DNA of 64,000 nucleotides from JBEKTW01 sp049515655 (lineage in GTDB: Bacteria > Bacteroidota > Ignavibacteria > UBA10030 > SZUA-254): positions 60,399-124,398 of the forward strand of contig JBEKTW010000009.1 in NCBI GenBank assembly GCA_049515655.1, written 5' to 3'. Below the pieces are notes generated by a model, which saw nothing but the letters and a program-made list of their open reading frames with translations, was not told where the DNA came from and did no database searches. Positions 8,202 through 17,598 of the stretch are shown one piece after another. Positions within the stretch are counted from its first letter, which is position 1. Every line of letters starts with the position of its first letter. Position numbers and translations under genes: made by a program.

Positions 8202-9404
8202 ATGAAATTGTGGACGAATGCTCGAGTACCATTGATACTTCTTCTCCTCTGTGAACTTTCGCTCTCGCAGAATATGCCCAGGGCACGTGACTTAGGGATC
8301 CCATTCGAGGGAACACCCGGCAAATACAATGCCATTACAGACGTACAGGGCGTTGAGGTTGGTTTCAGTACCATCATTTCAGGTCAAGGAAAGAATATCA
8401 TTGGCAAAGGGCCAGTGAGGACCGGTGTTACAGCAATATTTCCCAGAGGGAAGGTCAACAATCCGGTTTTTGCCAGCTGGTATACCATGAATGGGAATGG
8501 GGAAATGACTGGCACAACCTGGATTACGGAGTCCGGGTTTCTCGAAACCCCGATACTTATCACCAACACGAACAGTGTCGGCCTGGTAAGAGATGCCGTT
8601 CTCAAATGGCTTGTTGAGAAGAGGTGGTACAAGGAGGATTGGTGGTACATCTATCCAGTTGTAGCCGAGACATATGATGGCTTCCTCAATGACATTTATG
8701 GATTTCATGTCACGGAAAACAATGTCTTTGATGCACTCAACTCCGCAAGTTCAGGGCCCGTGAAAGAAGGTAACGTCGGCGGCGGAACTGGAATGACGTG
8801 TCTCGGTTTTAAAGGGGGCACTGGCACAGCTTCGAGAGTAACTGTAATAAAAGATTTACGCTACACTGTCGGTGTTTTGGTTCAATCGGATTTTGGTGCA
8901 AAGCGGAACCTTACTATTGCCGGTGTTCCAGTCGGCAAGGAATTAGCAGACACCCTCAACTTTGAGCTTCATTCTCCACCTCAATCCTACAAACATGAGG
9001 GAGATGGCTCTATTATTGTAGTCGTGGCTACAGATGCGCCGTTGTTGCCTCATCAACTGAAGAGAATCGCGGCGAGGGTTCCAATCGGGGTCGGCAAAGT
9101 GGGTGGCCGAGGAGAAAACGGGTCTGGCGATATTTTCATAGCGTTCTCGACAGCGAATCCGTCGGCATTTCAGAGAGATTCACTTTCCAGAATCGAATTG
9201 TTTCCTAACGATTTGATCAATCCTTTGTTTGAAGCGACGGTACAGGCGGTTGAAGAATCAATCATAAATGCTATGGTCGCGGCAGAAACAATGGAGGGTA
9301 TTAATGGCAACAAGGCGTTCAGGCTGCCTCATGACCTCGTGATCAAAGTGCTGAAAAAGTACAACAGGATAAATTCCGACATCGAATCACATTCTGCGAA
9401 ATAG
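8202..9404 (+). CDS. P1 family self-cleaving peptidase (DmpA/BapA type, MEROPS S58)
   Basis: 400 residues, with a signal peptide (MKLWTNARVPLILLLLCELSLS). The start at 8202 is favoured over 8196 because the AGGT at 8192-8195 is only then properly spaced. Family marks: RARDLGIPFEGTPGKYNAIT at the mature N-terminus, GNVGGGTGM, GGTGTASR, TVGVLVQSDFG, and EGDGSIIVVVATDAPL. In this family the proenzyme cuts itself before a Ser that becomes the N-terminal nucleophile of the beta chain; here that is most likely Gly269-Ser270 in GDGS. The substrates are N-terminal residues of short peptides. A signal peptide suggests periplasmic action. It lies upstream of an M14 peptidase on the same strand. Confidence 0.9.
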   Translation: MKLWTNARVPLILLLLCELSLSQNMPRARDLGIPFEGTPGKYNAITDVQGVEVGFSTIISGQGKNIIGKGPVRTGVTAIFPRGKVNNPVFASWYTMNGNGEMTGTTWITESGFLETPILITNTNSVGLVRDAVLKWLVEKRWYKEDWWYIYPVVAETYDGFLNDIYGFHVTENNVFDALNSASSGPVKEGNVGGGTGMTCLGFKGGTGTASRVTVIKDLRYTVGVLVQSDFGAKRNLTIAGVPVGKELADTLNFELHSPPQSYKHEGDGSIIVVVATDAPLLPHQLKRIAARVPIGVGKVGGRGENGSGDIFIAFSTANPSAFQRDSLSRIELFPNDLINPLFEATVQAVEESIINAMVAAETMEGINGNKAFRLPHDLVIKVLKKYNRINSDIESHSAK

Positions 9405-9529
9405 AAGGTGATGCCAGAATCGAGCGCAACAGTTTTGCCGGGGGCGATTGGTGCATGAGTGCATTTGCACGAGAGATTTTGTAATTTGAAATACCAAGGA
9501 ATGTCAAACCAATTCACCAGAAGGCAACT

Positions 9530-11170
9530 ATGAAGTGCAGATTAATCCTCACTTGTGTCCTGGTAACGATATTTTCAGCTACTGTTTTTTCCGGGAATAA
9601 GACCAAGCTTTTAACAATTGCCGAAAAAACTGATTTTGCATCTACCTCCCGTCTAGCCGAGGTGGTGGACTTCATTAATACACTCAAGAACAACTATCCA
9701 AAAAACATCAGGATTGAAACTCTTACAAGATCCGTGGAAGGAAGAGACATTCCATTGGTTTTCCTGGGAAAACCGATTCCTCAATCACCACAAAATCTCA
9801 AGAATGATAAGCGTGCCGTCGTTTACGTTCAGGCCAATATTCATGCCGGGGAAGTAGAAGGAAAAGAAGCCATTCAAATGCTTATGCGTGATATCCTGTT
9901 GAAAGAAACCGATGACTATCTTAAGAACGTTCTCTTGATTATTTGCCCCGTATTTAACGCAGACGGAAACGAAAAGATCAGCAAAGAGAACAGAACCCAT
10001 CAAAACGGACCCGCTAATGGAGTGGGTGTTCGTCATAATGGGCAACTTCTTGACCTCAATCGTGACGCGATGAAACTTGAAACTCCGGAAGTGACCGCAT
10101 TGGTGCAAATACTCAAGAAGTGGGATCCGGCGTTGTTTATTGACCTTCATACAACAAACGGTTCGTTCCACAAAGAATCTCCGACATTCACCTGGATGAT
10201 GAATGCAAACACCGATGCGTCACTTGTTGAATTTATGCGCGACGAGATGATGCCGTGGGTCAATGCCAATCTGACCAACAAATACAATACGCTTAATTGT
10301 TTCTATGGCGAGTTTTCGGACATGCGGCACCCCGAAAAAGGATGGGAATCATACGCATTTGAACCGAGGTACATTGTAAACTATGTCGGGTTAAGAAATC
10401 GCCTGTCGATATTGAATGAAAATTATGTTTATGCTGATTTTAAGACACGTGTTACGGGATGCTACAACTTGCTGAAATCTATTCTGGATTATGTCTGTGC
10501 AAACACAGACACAATCAAGAAACTATTGAAAGAAACCGATGCCAAAACCATAGCCCGGGGTACGCATCCTGCGGAAAAGGATTCTTTTGCCGTTGAGTTT
10601 GAAAACACTCCAACCGCTAAACCAATTACAGTTCACGCCTTTGAAGTTGAGCCGTACAAAGATGAAAACGGAAGAGACCGAATTCGCCCGACCGATAAGG
10701 ATACGCCGGTCACGGTACCGTACTATGCTAACTGGATATCAAAACGGAATGTCAGATTTCCATTTGCGTATCTGATTACTTATCCTGATCCCAATGTTGT
10801 GAAATTGTTAAAAGAGCATGGAGTAAGAATAGAGAAGACGAAGGAAGCAGCAACTTTGAATGTGCAGACAATCAAGATAAGAAACTTGAAGCCTTTTTCC
10901 AGACTGAATCAGGGTCATTACTGTGATTCGATTAAAGTTGAATACATCGGCGAGAAGAAAGAAATCCCCGCCGGTACGTTGATAATAAGAACTGCTCAGC
11001 CTCTTGGCAACCTAGCTGCGTATTTGCTTGAACCGGAAACGGATGACGGTCTGTTGTATTGGAACTTTTGGGACAAGTATCTTGTGCCGCAGTGGGGTGA
11101 TTCATTTTTGCCATATCCGGTTACCAAGGTTTTATCAGCTCAAGAAATTGACTCCGAGGAAATACGATAG
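9530..11170 (+). CDS. M14 family zinc carboxypeptidase-like metallopeptidase, secreted
   Basis: 546 residues with signal peptide (MKCRLILTCVLVTIFSATVFS). Zinc ligands are visible as HxxE in NIHAGEVEGKEA (His105, Glu108) and the second His in FIDLHTTNG (His207). The DLNRD motif (about 175-179) supplies the usual substrate-binding Arg. The peptidase domain covers about 30-330, and the remaining 200 residues form an extra C-terminal region with no name I can give. Upstream AAGGCAACT is a modest ribosome site. It lies 125 bases after the P1 peptidase, so a joint peptide-scavenging role is plausible. Codon use is AT-richer than in the 5.8-7.3 kb gene. Confidence 0.9.
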   Translation: MKCRLILTCVLVTIFSATVFSGNKTKLLTIAEKTDFASTSRLAEVVDFINTLKNNYPKNIRIETLTRSVEGRDIPLVFLGKPIPQSPQNLKNDKRAVVYVQANIHAGEVEGKEAIQMLMRDILLKETDDYLKNVLLIICPVFNADGNEKISKENRTHQNGPANGVGVRHNGQLLDLNRDAMKLETPEVTALVQILKKWDPALFIDLHTTNGSFHKESPTFTWMMNANTDASLVEFMRDEMMPWVNANLTNKYNTLNCFYGEFSDMRHPEKGWESYAFEPRYIVNYVGLRNRLSILNENYVYADFKTRVTGCYNLLKSILDYVCANTDTIKKLLKETDAKTIARGTHPAEKDSFAVEFENTPTAKPITVHAFEVEPYKDENGRDRIRPTDKDTPVTVPYYANWISKRNVRFPFAYLITYPDPNVVKLLKEHGVRIEKTKEAATLNVQTIKIRNLKPFSRLNQGHYCDSIKVEYIGEKKEIPAGTLIIRTAQPLGNLAAYLLEPETDDGLLYWNFWDKYLVPQWGDSFLPYPVTKVLSAQEIDSEEIR

Positions 11171-11391
11171 AGTTTCCTTATTGGAAGAACGTCGGACTAG
11201 AATCAAAGGCACGGTAATGTCACTTTGGCGAACAACTGCATTGAATAGTCATGCAGAAACCAGCTCAACACTTTTACTCATCCCGTCACTCTTTGCGCGA
11301 TGGGACAAAAGTATTGAATTTTGCCGCAGACGTTACCATGCACAAGCGGAAGAGAAACTCAAAAATAGCCAGGAAGGAGCTATCTATTAAA

Positions 11392-13383
11392 ATGAGTTAT
11401 AAATCAACATGGCAAATAATATTCACAATCCTGGTACTGCTTTTCTTTTCATGCAGTACTGCCCAAGAAACCAATCATTCAAAACTATACTACGAAACAT
11501 CTAAGCCATACACCCGCTGGTGGTGGTTTGCTTCCATAATTAAAGCAACAGATGTCAAAGCACAATTGGACTGGGTGAAAAAAAACAACTTCGGGGGAGT
11601 GGAGATTGCATTTGTATATCCATTGAACAGAAAACGATTTCCCAACGAAAAATATGACACGACATATACTCCTCGTCAGGAATGGCTGAGTCCGGAATGG
11701 TCAACAATAGTAGCATTCGCGAAAAAATATGCTGACAGTATTGGCATTGGATGCGACTTTACTTTTGGTACAGGATGGCCTTTTGGCGACACACATGTGA
11801 AGCGCGAAGATGCCACCCAAACATATAATGAAACAAACGACAGTTTGAAATGGACCTACTCTGTAGTGTCATGGGAATATCCCAAGAAAGGATTTATTCT
11901 GAATCATATGGACAGCAGTGCATTCCGGCGGTATTCGCTGCGTATGGGTAATGCACTCAAGGCTGCATTGAAAGGCCGCCGGTCGGGTCTTTTCTGCGAT
12001 TCTTGGGAAGTTGAAACAAGAAGAATATGGACATCAGGGTTTGACACGGAATTTATTAAGCGCTTTGGATATGATATAAAACCATATATGGACAGCATAT
12101 ACAGTAAAGGTTATGCGGATGAACGTTATGACTATATGAGCCTGGTGTCAGAATACGTGGTCAACCAATTTTACAGACCATATACTGCGGTATGTAATAA
12201 ACTTGGTGGCTTTTCGAGAGTTCAATGTGCCGGGGCGCCCATTGATCTGATTTCGGGTTACAGCAGCGTTGATGTTCCTGAGACTGAAGCCATGCTTTAT
12301 GAACCAGGCTATGCAGTGATTACTGCATCTGCTGCCACCCTGTCAAAAAAGAGAGAAGTGTCCTCAGAAACGTTCACATGTACTTATGGGTTTCCTAAAT
12401 ACAACGAGCTAACGAAAAAAATGGACTTTAAAATGCGCGGCCAGGAACAGGTTGCCGACCTGAAACTAATCGCAGATGGTCTATTTGCCAATGGAGTTAA
12501 TCAGATCATCTGGCACGGAATGCCGTTTAATCCTATGGGTATTGATACTGTCCGTTTTTATGCTAGTGTTCATGTCGGCACTTCCGGCAATCTTTCTAAA
12601 GATATTCCTGCATTTAATACATATATGCAAAAGGTATCGGAGGATATGAAAAAAGGAGTAAATTATTCTGATATTGCAGTCTATCTTCCCACCGAAGACT
12701 CCTGGATGACAGGAGAAACGAAAAATCCCGATCCGCAACAGCCATGGGCATGGGGCGAATATGAAATGCGAAATGTCAGAATGCCGCAGGAATTGGACGG
12801 ATTTCATCCGCTCTGGATCAATGCAGAATTCCTGAAAAAAGGAACACTTGAAAACGGAAAGCTATACTCCGGTAATGCAGTATTTTCATCTCTTTATTTA
12901 GACGTGGAATACCTCGGCTATGATGCATTAATAACTATACTCAGCCTTGCAAAGAACGGATTTCCTGTTTGTGTAAAAAAAGAACTTAGAGAACCCGGGA
13001 AAATGAAAACCCCGGAGTATGATACAAAATATGCCGAGTTAATGAAGCTGCCCGATGTTTCCAATACATTCAAACCCGTTAATAAACCTGTGGTTGAAGG
13101 AGATTCTTTACCTGATTTCTGGTGCAGGAGAGATGGGAAAAGTTATTATTTATTCTTTGCAAATCCTAAATCAAAAAACCTGAAACTACCCTTAGCTTAT
13201 GGGCAATCGCTCTGCAAGGAAACAATCGATAAAAATATCAAAATCAATCTTAGTAACAAACAGATGCCCTATAAATTAAGATTTGCACCTTATCAATCGC
13301 TGATGTTAAAGATAAATGACAAAGGAGAGATTAAAGGAGTGAATATTGAATACGTTCCGCCAACTCCCATAGATAACTTTTGA
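11392..13383 (+). CDS. GH106-like alpha-L-rhamnosidase family lipoprotein
   Basis: 663 residues. The ATG at 11392 follows AAGGAG at 12 bases. The longer in-frame extension from 11251 is not convincing. The N-terminus is a lipoprotein signal (hydrophobic core then LLFFSC). The early motif YTRWWWFASIIKATDVKAQL then NFGGVEIAFVYP is typical of GH106-type glycosyl hydrolases, which start with RWWW and a GGVE strand of the TIM barrel. The later GLFCDSWEVE and IIWHGMPFNP segments fit barrel active-site loops. Known members release rhamnose, but substrate here is inferred only from family and the protein is shorter than full-length GH106 enzymes. The gene is clearly AT-rich (A-rich codons), unlike the glucan operon, suggesting transfer from a Bacteroidetes-like donor. 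Confidence 0.65.
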   Translation: MSYKSTWQIIFTILVLLFFSCSTAQETNHSKLYYETSKPYTRWWWFASIIKATDVKAQLDWVKKNNFGGVEIAFVYPLNRKRFPNEKYDTTYTPRQEWLSPEWSTIVAFAKKYADSIGIGCDFTFGTGWPFGDTHVKREDATQTYNETNDSLKWTYSVVSWEYPKKGFILNHMDSSAFRRYSLRMGNALKAALKGRRSGLFCDSWEVETRRIWTSGFDTEFIKRFGYDIKPYMDSIYSKGYADERYDYMSLVSEYVVNQFYRPYTAVCNKLGGFSRVQCAGAPIDLISGYSSVDVPETEAMLYEPGYAVITASAATLSKKREVSSETFTCTYGFPKYNELTKKMDFKMRGQEQVADLKLIADGLFANGVNQIIWHGMPFNPMGIDTVRFYASVHVGTSGNLSKDIPAFNTYMQKVSEDMKKGVNYSDIAVYLPTEDSWMTGETKNPDPQQPWAWGEYEMRNVRMPQELDGFHPLWINAEFLKKGTLENGKLYSGNAVFSSLYLDVEYLGYDALITILSLAKNGFPVCVKKELREPGKMKTPEYDTKYAELMKLPDVSNTFKPVNKPVVEGDSLPDFWCRRDGKSYYLFFANPKSKNLKLPLAYGQSLCKETIDKNIKINLSNKQMPYKLRFAPYQSLMLKINDKGEIKGVNIEYVPPTPIDNF

Positions 13384-13536
13384 ATGATGAATGTCGGATG
13401 TAGTAGAACTGTTCTGAAAGGGCCAAGAATCAATCTATTTGACTTTTGCATGATACAAAATCATCGCAAAGCGATGGTAGTATTTGAATTCCGGGAAAGC
13501 TGAGAGCTAGGTCAATGCGTTCGATTGGGGACTCGC

Positions 13537-13552
13537 TCAATCGCGCGATTGA
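13537..13552. repeat. 16-base perfect palindrome
   Basis: TCAATCGCGCGATTGA is self-complementary over 16 bases with no spacer, in the 265-base gene-free stretch between the GH106-like gene and tRNA-Arg. It could be an operator for a dimeric regulator. No flanking promoter was recognised. Confidence 0.4.
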
Positions 13553-13648
13553 CAGCAACGCTGTCACGTACATCTACATAGAGGTGATTGAATCTAGATA
13601 TGGTTGGATTTTGGTAGGAGTTATTGCGCGGGATATCAGTACATGGAG

Positions 13649-13722
13649 TGCGCCCAGAGGGAGTTGAACCCCCAACCCTCAGATCCGAAGTCTGATGCTC
13701 TATCCAATTGAGCTATGGGCGC
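13649..13722 (-). tRNA. tRNA-Arg (anticodon UCG)
   Basis: 74 bases on the minus strand fold into a full cloverleaf: acceptor GCGCCCA/TGGGCGC with discriminator A, D stem GCTC/GAGC, anticodon stem TCAGA/TCTGA with loop CTTCGGA giving anticodon TCG at 34-36, and T arm GGGGG-TTCAACT-CCCTC. It reads CGA and probably other CGN arginine codons by wobble. CCA is not encoded. It stands alone, with no adjacent tRNA, integrase or attachment-site duplication seen. Confidence 0.95.
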
Positions 13723-14023
13723 GGCGAATCCAGCCGAAAAGAACACCCCCAACTGCTCATAATACCAATAATTCCGCGTATTTTCAAACCACCGCCTCCG
13801 TATAATAGAGATCGAGGCGCGACAGCCCTCCGCTTGATTGAGTCCTCTCGAATTCGTATCATATCGCATCGTGATTCCTCTTGGCGGACCATATCCAACC
13901 ACAGAATTTTCAAGCCATTTGACCGGAAAGTGTGTCCCGGAATCAACCTCGTCGGGCGCTCGGTCAAGAGGGATCAAAACATAAAGGGAAACCATTTCAT
14001 CAGACAATAAGAAGGAGTTCAAA

Positions 14024-14905
14024 ATGGAAAACGACGGAATAATCGGTTTGTGGACACTCGTAGGAATAATTGCACTTGTGTTCTTTCTCATCGGAATAAG
14101 AATTGTCAGGCCAACACATCGGGGGCTTGTTGAAAGACTCGGCAAATACAGAAAATTCGCCGACCCGGGATTCCACTGGGTTTTTCCCATGGTGGACAAG
14201 CTCTACAGAGTCAACATTACCGAACAAATGATCAATGCCGACCCCCAGGAAATCATCACCAATGATAATCTGAACGCGATGGTCGATGCGCAGATCTACT
14301 TCAGGGTCAAAGCAGACGAACAGAGCGTGCGAAGCTCACAATATAATGTCTATGACGTCAGGATCCAGATCGTGAGTCTTGCCCGAACAACCTTGAGGAA
14401 CATCATCGGAACCTTGACCCTGAAATCTGCGAACAGTGAGAGAGGCAAGATCAACGATGAGCTTCACACGATTTTGATGAAAGAGACCACGACATGGGGA
14501 ATCGACATCGTGCGGGCCGAGCTGAAAGAGATCGACCCTCCCAAGGATGTCCAGGAGACCATGAACAAGGTCGTCAAGGCGGAGAACGAGAAGATCGCGG
14601 CGGTAGATTTCGCGACTGCCGCCGAGACAACGGCCGATGGTGTCAAGAGAGCGGAAATAAAGAAAGCGGAAGGAATTCGCCAGGCGAGAATATTGGAGGC
14701 CGAAGGCGAATCCGAGGCAATACGATTGATCAATGAAGCGGCAAATAAGTACTTCGTGGGTAACGCGCAACTCCTAAAGAGGCTCGAAACAGTCCAGGCA
14801 GCTCTCGAAAACAACACCAAGGTCGTGGTTCCAGGCAATGCAGAGCTTGTCAATGTTATCGGCGACCTTGCCGGCGTTTTGCCGTTGAAAAGAGGTTCGG
14901 CGTAA
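14024..14905 (+). CDS. SPFH/band 7 (stomatin/slipin-like) membrane protein
   Basis: 293 residues, start behind a strong AAGAAGGAG. One N-terminal helix (about 8-28, LWTLVGIIALVFFLIGIRIV) is followed by a band 7 domain: RPTHRGLVERLGKYRK, PGFHWVFPMVDKLYRVNITEQ, VDAQIYFRV, ARTTLRNIIGTLTL. A long charged helical region (about 180-240, Ala/Glu/Lys-rich with KAEGIRQARILEAEGESEA) is the usual flotillin-like coiled coil. Members form membrane rings and often act with NfeD proteins or FtsH-type proteases. No nfeD-like gene is adjacent. The next gene, 91 bases downstream, is a small membrane protein that could be co-transcribed. Confidence 0.92.
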   Translation: MENDGIIGLWTLVGIIALVFFLIGIRIVRPTHRGLVERLGKYRKFADPGFHWVFPMVDKLYRVNITEQMINADPQEIITNDNLNAMVDAQIYFRVKADEQSVRSSQYNVYDVRIQIVSLARTTLRNIIGTLTLKSANSERGKINDELHTILMKETTTWGIDIVRAELKEIDPPKDVQETMNKVVKAENEKIAAVDFATAAETTADGVKRAEIKKAEGIRQARILEAEGESEAIRLINEAANKYFVGNAQLLKRLETVQAALENNTKVVVPGNAELVNVIGDLAGVLPLKRGSA

Positions 14906-14996
14906 GCAGTGTTTCACACTTCGCCCTTCGAGGCGGAAGACAATTCCTCCTCTTCGATATTGAAAGTTGACCCGCTGATACCGGTGACTGCAAGAA

Positions 14997-15455
14997 ATGT
15001 GGAATAAACTCTACCCCGCCGTGCCCCGTCACTGGCTCTTCGCCATTGCGGGAATCATCTGGGTCGCCGTTGGGTTTCTGCTCTGTGTGCGGGCGATTGT
15101 CTGGCTTGAAACGTTTTCGCCGGGCGCGGAGCTGCTTTGGGAATCGATCGGAGGGATTGCCGCGCTCGCTATTTATCACTACGGGCTGTCGAATCTTGTC
15201 GGGAAGAACATCGACCGCATCGCGACCCTGCCGGAGAATGCCTGTGTTTTCGCATTTGCGGCATGGAGGAGTTATATCTTGATCGGGTTGATGGTCTCAC
15301 TCGGTATTACGCTGCGGAATTCAGCAATCCCGAAGGTCTATCTCGCCATTCCGTATACGGCAATGGGCGGCGCGCTCATGGTCGGAAGCGTCCGGCTGTT
15401 TCGTCATTTCATCGCGGTTGTGGAAGAGAAGGGAAATCAGAACGGAAACCCCTGA
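14997..15455 (+). CDS. Small four-helix membrane protein, function unknown
   Basis: 152 residues with four hydrophobic segments: about 12-34 (HWLFAIAGIIWVAVGFLLCV), 50-66 (GGIAALAIYHYGLSNLV), 84-103 (AWRSYILIGLMVSLGI) and 112-132. Short polar loops carry KNIDRI and LPENACVFAFAAW, and the C-terminal tail is cytoplasmic-looking and charged. I do not recognise the family by name. The even codon texture and clean topology support a real gene. It follows the SPFH gene on the same strand and converges with the GspE-like gene. Confidence 0.75.
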   Translation: MWNKLYPAVPRHWLFAIAGIIWVAVGFLLCVRAIVWLETFSPGAELLWESIGGIAALAIYHYGLSNLVGKNIDRIATLPENACVFAFAAWRSYILIGLMVSLGITLRNSAIPKVYLAIPYTAMGGALMVGSVRLFRHFIAVVEEKGNQNGNP

Positions 15456-15535
15456 GAATATTCGGGAGCCCGGGGCTTCATTCATCCCGGGATCAGGGGA
15501 ATCAAGTACATCGTGGTTCAGACGGCGTAGGGTTT

Positions 15536-16786
15536 TTAGCCCAGCGAGCGGATAACTTCTTCGGGCGCGGTGACGCCGATGATCGCCTTCTTGATAGCAT
15601 CCGTGCGCAGGTCTTCAAAGCCCGAGGCGTACGCGGCTTCTTTCAACTCGAGGAAGGAAGCCTGGCGATAGATGAGGTCGCGCAGGCGGTCGTCGATGAT
15701 CAGAATCTCATGAATTCCCGTCCGCTCCCGGTATCCGGTTCCACCGCAAAGCTCGCAGCCCTTGCCTTTGAAAAATGTCGGAAACTGTGTTGCCCCGAGC
15801 TGCGCAAGTTCGTCGTTCGTCGGCTGGTATTCCTCTTTGCACGAATCGCAGATTTTTCTGATGAGTTTTTGGCATACGATTCCCGCCAGCGACGTGGCGA
15901 CCCAGTACGGAGCCATGCCAAAATTAATGAGGCGCGGGATGGCGCCGAGCGTGTCGCTTGCCAGAATTGTGCTGAGGACAAGGTTGCCCGCGAGAACTGC
16001 TTCTGCCGCAACCATGCCCGTCTCCAAATCCCGGACTTCACTGAGCATGATGACGTTCGGGCTCTGCCGAAGTATCGGCCGCAACGCTTCGGAAAGAGTG
16101 TACGTCTTATCGAACGTGATCTGAACCTGTGTGGCAAAATCCCAGTTAAATTCAACCGGGTTCTCGATGGTAATGATGTTCTTCTCGGGCGATTGTACTT
16201 CATTGACACAGGCACGCATGATCGTGCTCAACCCGCTGCCGGCAGAGCCCGTCAACAGGATAAGTCCGGCAGGCTTGTGGAGTAAGCGCCGGAGTTTTTC
16301 CAGATTCTCGTTGGATAAGCCGATGTCGTCAACTTTTGATACGTTCGCAGCTTTGTTGAAGATGCGCAGGGCCAATCGTTCGCCCGTGATTGTCGGCAGC
16401 GTGTTGACGCGGATATCAAACTGATAGGTACCGATCGTAACCGAATACCGCCCTTCCTGGGGTTTCTTTTTTTCAAATTGATTCAGGTTTGCCTTGGTCT
16501 TGATGACGCTGGCAACATTTTCAGCGATTTCTTTCGGAAGGGAAACCAGGTGTTTGAGCATTCCCTCCGAGCCCAGCCGCACGCGGAGCTCTGCTTCCTT
16601 CGGTTCAATATGAACGTCGGTGGATCCTTCCTTCACCGCCCGGAGAATGATTTCTTCGACCATGGCATCGGCGGTCGGAAGTTTGCCTCCGCGAAAGATA
16701 TCCCGGATCTTGTCTTTCGAGAAAACGCTGACGTCAAACAGACCGAGATTAACTTTGCTCGGAATTTTCTTGAGTTCTTCGATCAT
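15536..16786 (-). CDS. GspE/PilB-like secretion ATPase with degenerate nucleotide site
   Basis: 416 residues, shorter than PilB/GspE because the N-terminal MshEN region is missing. Recognisable parts: the N2 domain (STDVHIEP near 55-62, RVRLGSEGML near 69-77), ITGERLALRIF (133-143), the nucleotide domain from about 160, and the C-terminal zinc motif (CDSC at 313-316 with CELCGGTGY later). The Walker A, normally GPTGSGKT, reads GSAGSGLS at 180-187 so the lysine is Leu186. The Asp box TIEDPVE is TIENPVE. The His box STLHTND is STILASD, so its His is Leu275. Walker B keeps Glu250. ATP hydrolysis is therefore doubtful, and a regulatory or structural role is likelier. A receiver gene lies 49 bases upstream on the same strand. 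No pilin or secretin genes are nearby. Confidence 0.85.
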   Translation of the reverse strand: MIEELKKIPSKVNLGLFDVSVFSKDKIRDIFRGGKLPTADAMVEEIILRAVKEGSTDVHIEPKEAELRVRLGSEGMLKHLVSLPKEIAENVASVIKTKANLNQFEKKKPQEGRYSVTIGTYQFDIRVNTLPTITGERLALRIFNKAANVSKVDDIGLSNENLEKLRRLLHKPAGLILLTGSAGSGLSTIMRACVNEVQSPEKNIITIENPVEFNWDFATQVQITFDKTYTLSEALRPILRQSPNVIMLSEVRDLETGMVAAEAVLAGNLVLSTILASDTLGAIPRLINFGMAPYWVATSLAGIVCQKLIRKICDSCKEEYQPTNDELAQLGATQFPTFFKGKGCELCGGTGYRERTGIHEILIIDDRLRDLIYRQASFLELKEAAYASGFEDLRTDAIKKAIIGVTAPEEVIRSLG

Positions 16787-16835
16787 TGTGTCAACATTCT
16801 ACATGGACATTGCGTGGTACCGACCGGGATGGTAT

Positions 16836-17207
16836 TCATGATCGCTTGACCGCTTGCTCAACGGACGAAATGACATCGTCGAGCGAGAACGGCTTGTTAA
16901 TGAAATCCACCGCTCCATATTGTTTTGCCTCCATGGCAAGCTCGAGGTCGGCGAAGCCCGTGAGCATGATGGCTTTCGTGGAAGGGCAGTTCTGGCTGAT
17001 GTATTTGAGAACCTGAATCCCGCTGACCTTCGGCATTCTGATATCGAGAAGAACCACGTCTATTTTCTTTTCGCCAAGACGGGTTATCGCCTCTTCCCCA
17101 TCGGAAGCGAGGTGGACTTCGTAGCCGGCTTTCGTGAGTTGGCTGTTAAGGATATCTCGGAAACTATCTTCGTCGTCCGCAACGAGAATCCGATGTTTGA
17201 CCGCCAT
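16836..17207 (-). CDS. Single-domain response regulator (CheY-like receiver)
   Basis: 123 residues forming only a receiver domain: acidic pair Asp11/Asp12, phospho-acceptor Asp55 in VVLLDIRMPK, Thr83 in MLTGFAD and Lys105 in INKPF. All switch residues are present, so phosphorylation should work. There is no output domain and no histidine kinase in the window. It lies directly upstream of the degenerate GspE-like ATPase with a 49-base gap, so the pair is probably one transcript and the receiver may control the ATPase-like protein. Confidence 0.93.
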   Translation of the reverse strand: MAVKHRILVADDEDSFRDILNSQLTKAGYEVHLASDGEEAITRLGEKKIDVVLLDIRMPKVSGIQVLKYISQNCPSTKAIMLTGFADLELAMEAKQYGAVDFINKPFSLDDVISSVEQAVKRS

Positions 17208-17598
17208 GGCAATGCTTTCTCTGATTGTTAAAAACCCGTTCCCGGCCTTTACTTCTACGCTCCCGGGACATGCCCTAAAGATAAGGATTCTTCATTTCGA
17301 TAGCAACTGCGAGCGATAAGACAAAGTGAGCATGCGGATTCGACTCTTTCCCGGAATTACCGACATAATAGTATGGTTCTCAAATGCGAGAAACCGAACC
17401 TTTCTTACTCGCAAGAATGACACATTTTCACCCGTTCGCATCCATAAAGCTGCCGATTTCTCTGTCATCCTTTGGCATGTAATCTGATGACTAAGAGCAT
17501 ACTATCCAGACCCGGCGGTCTGGTGATTCGCCGTAGAGAGAGAAAAACGACAACGGTCTGTGAGCCATCTTTCGTATTCAAAGATTTCAACATATGAT

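Noticed and set aside
15137..16285. 382-codon plus-strand frame across the small membrane protein and the GspE-like gene
   Set aside because: It overlaps two better genes in another frame/strand and is Arg/His/Gly-rich filler.
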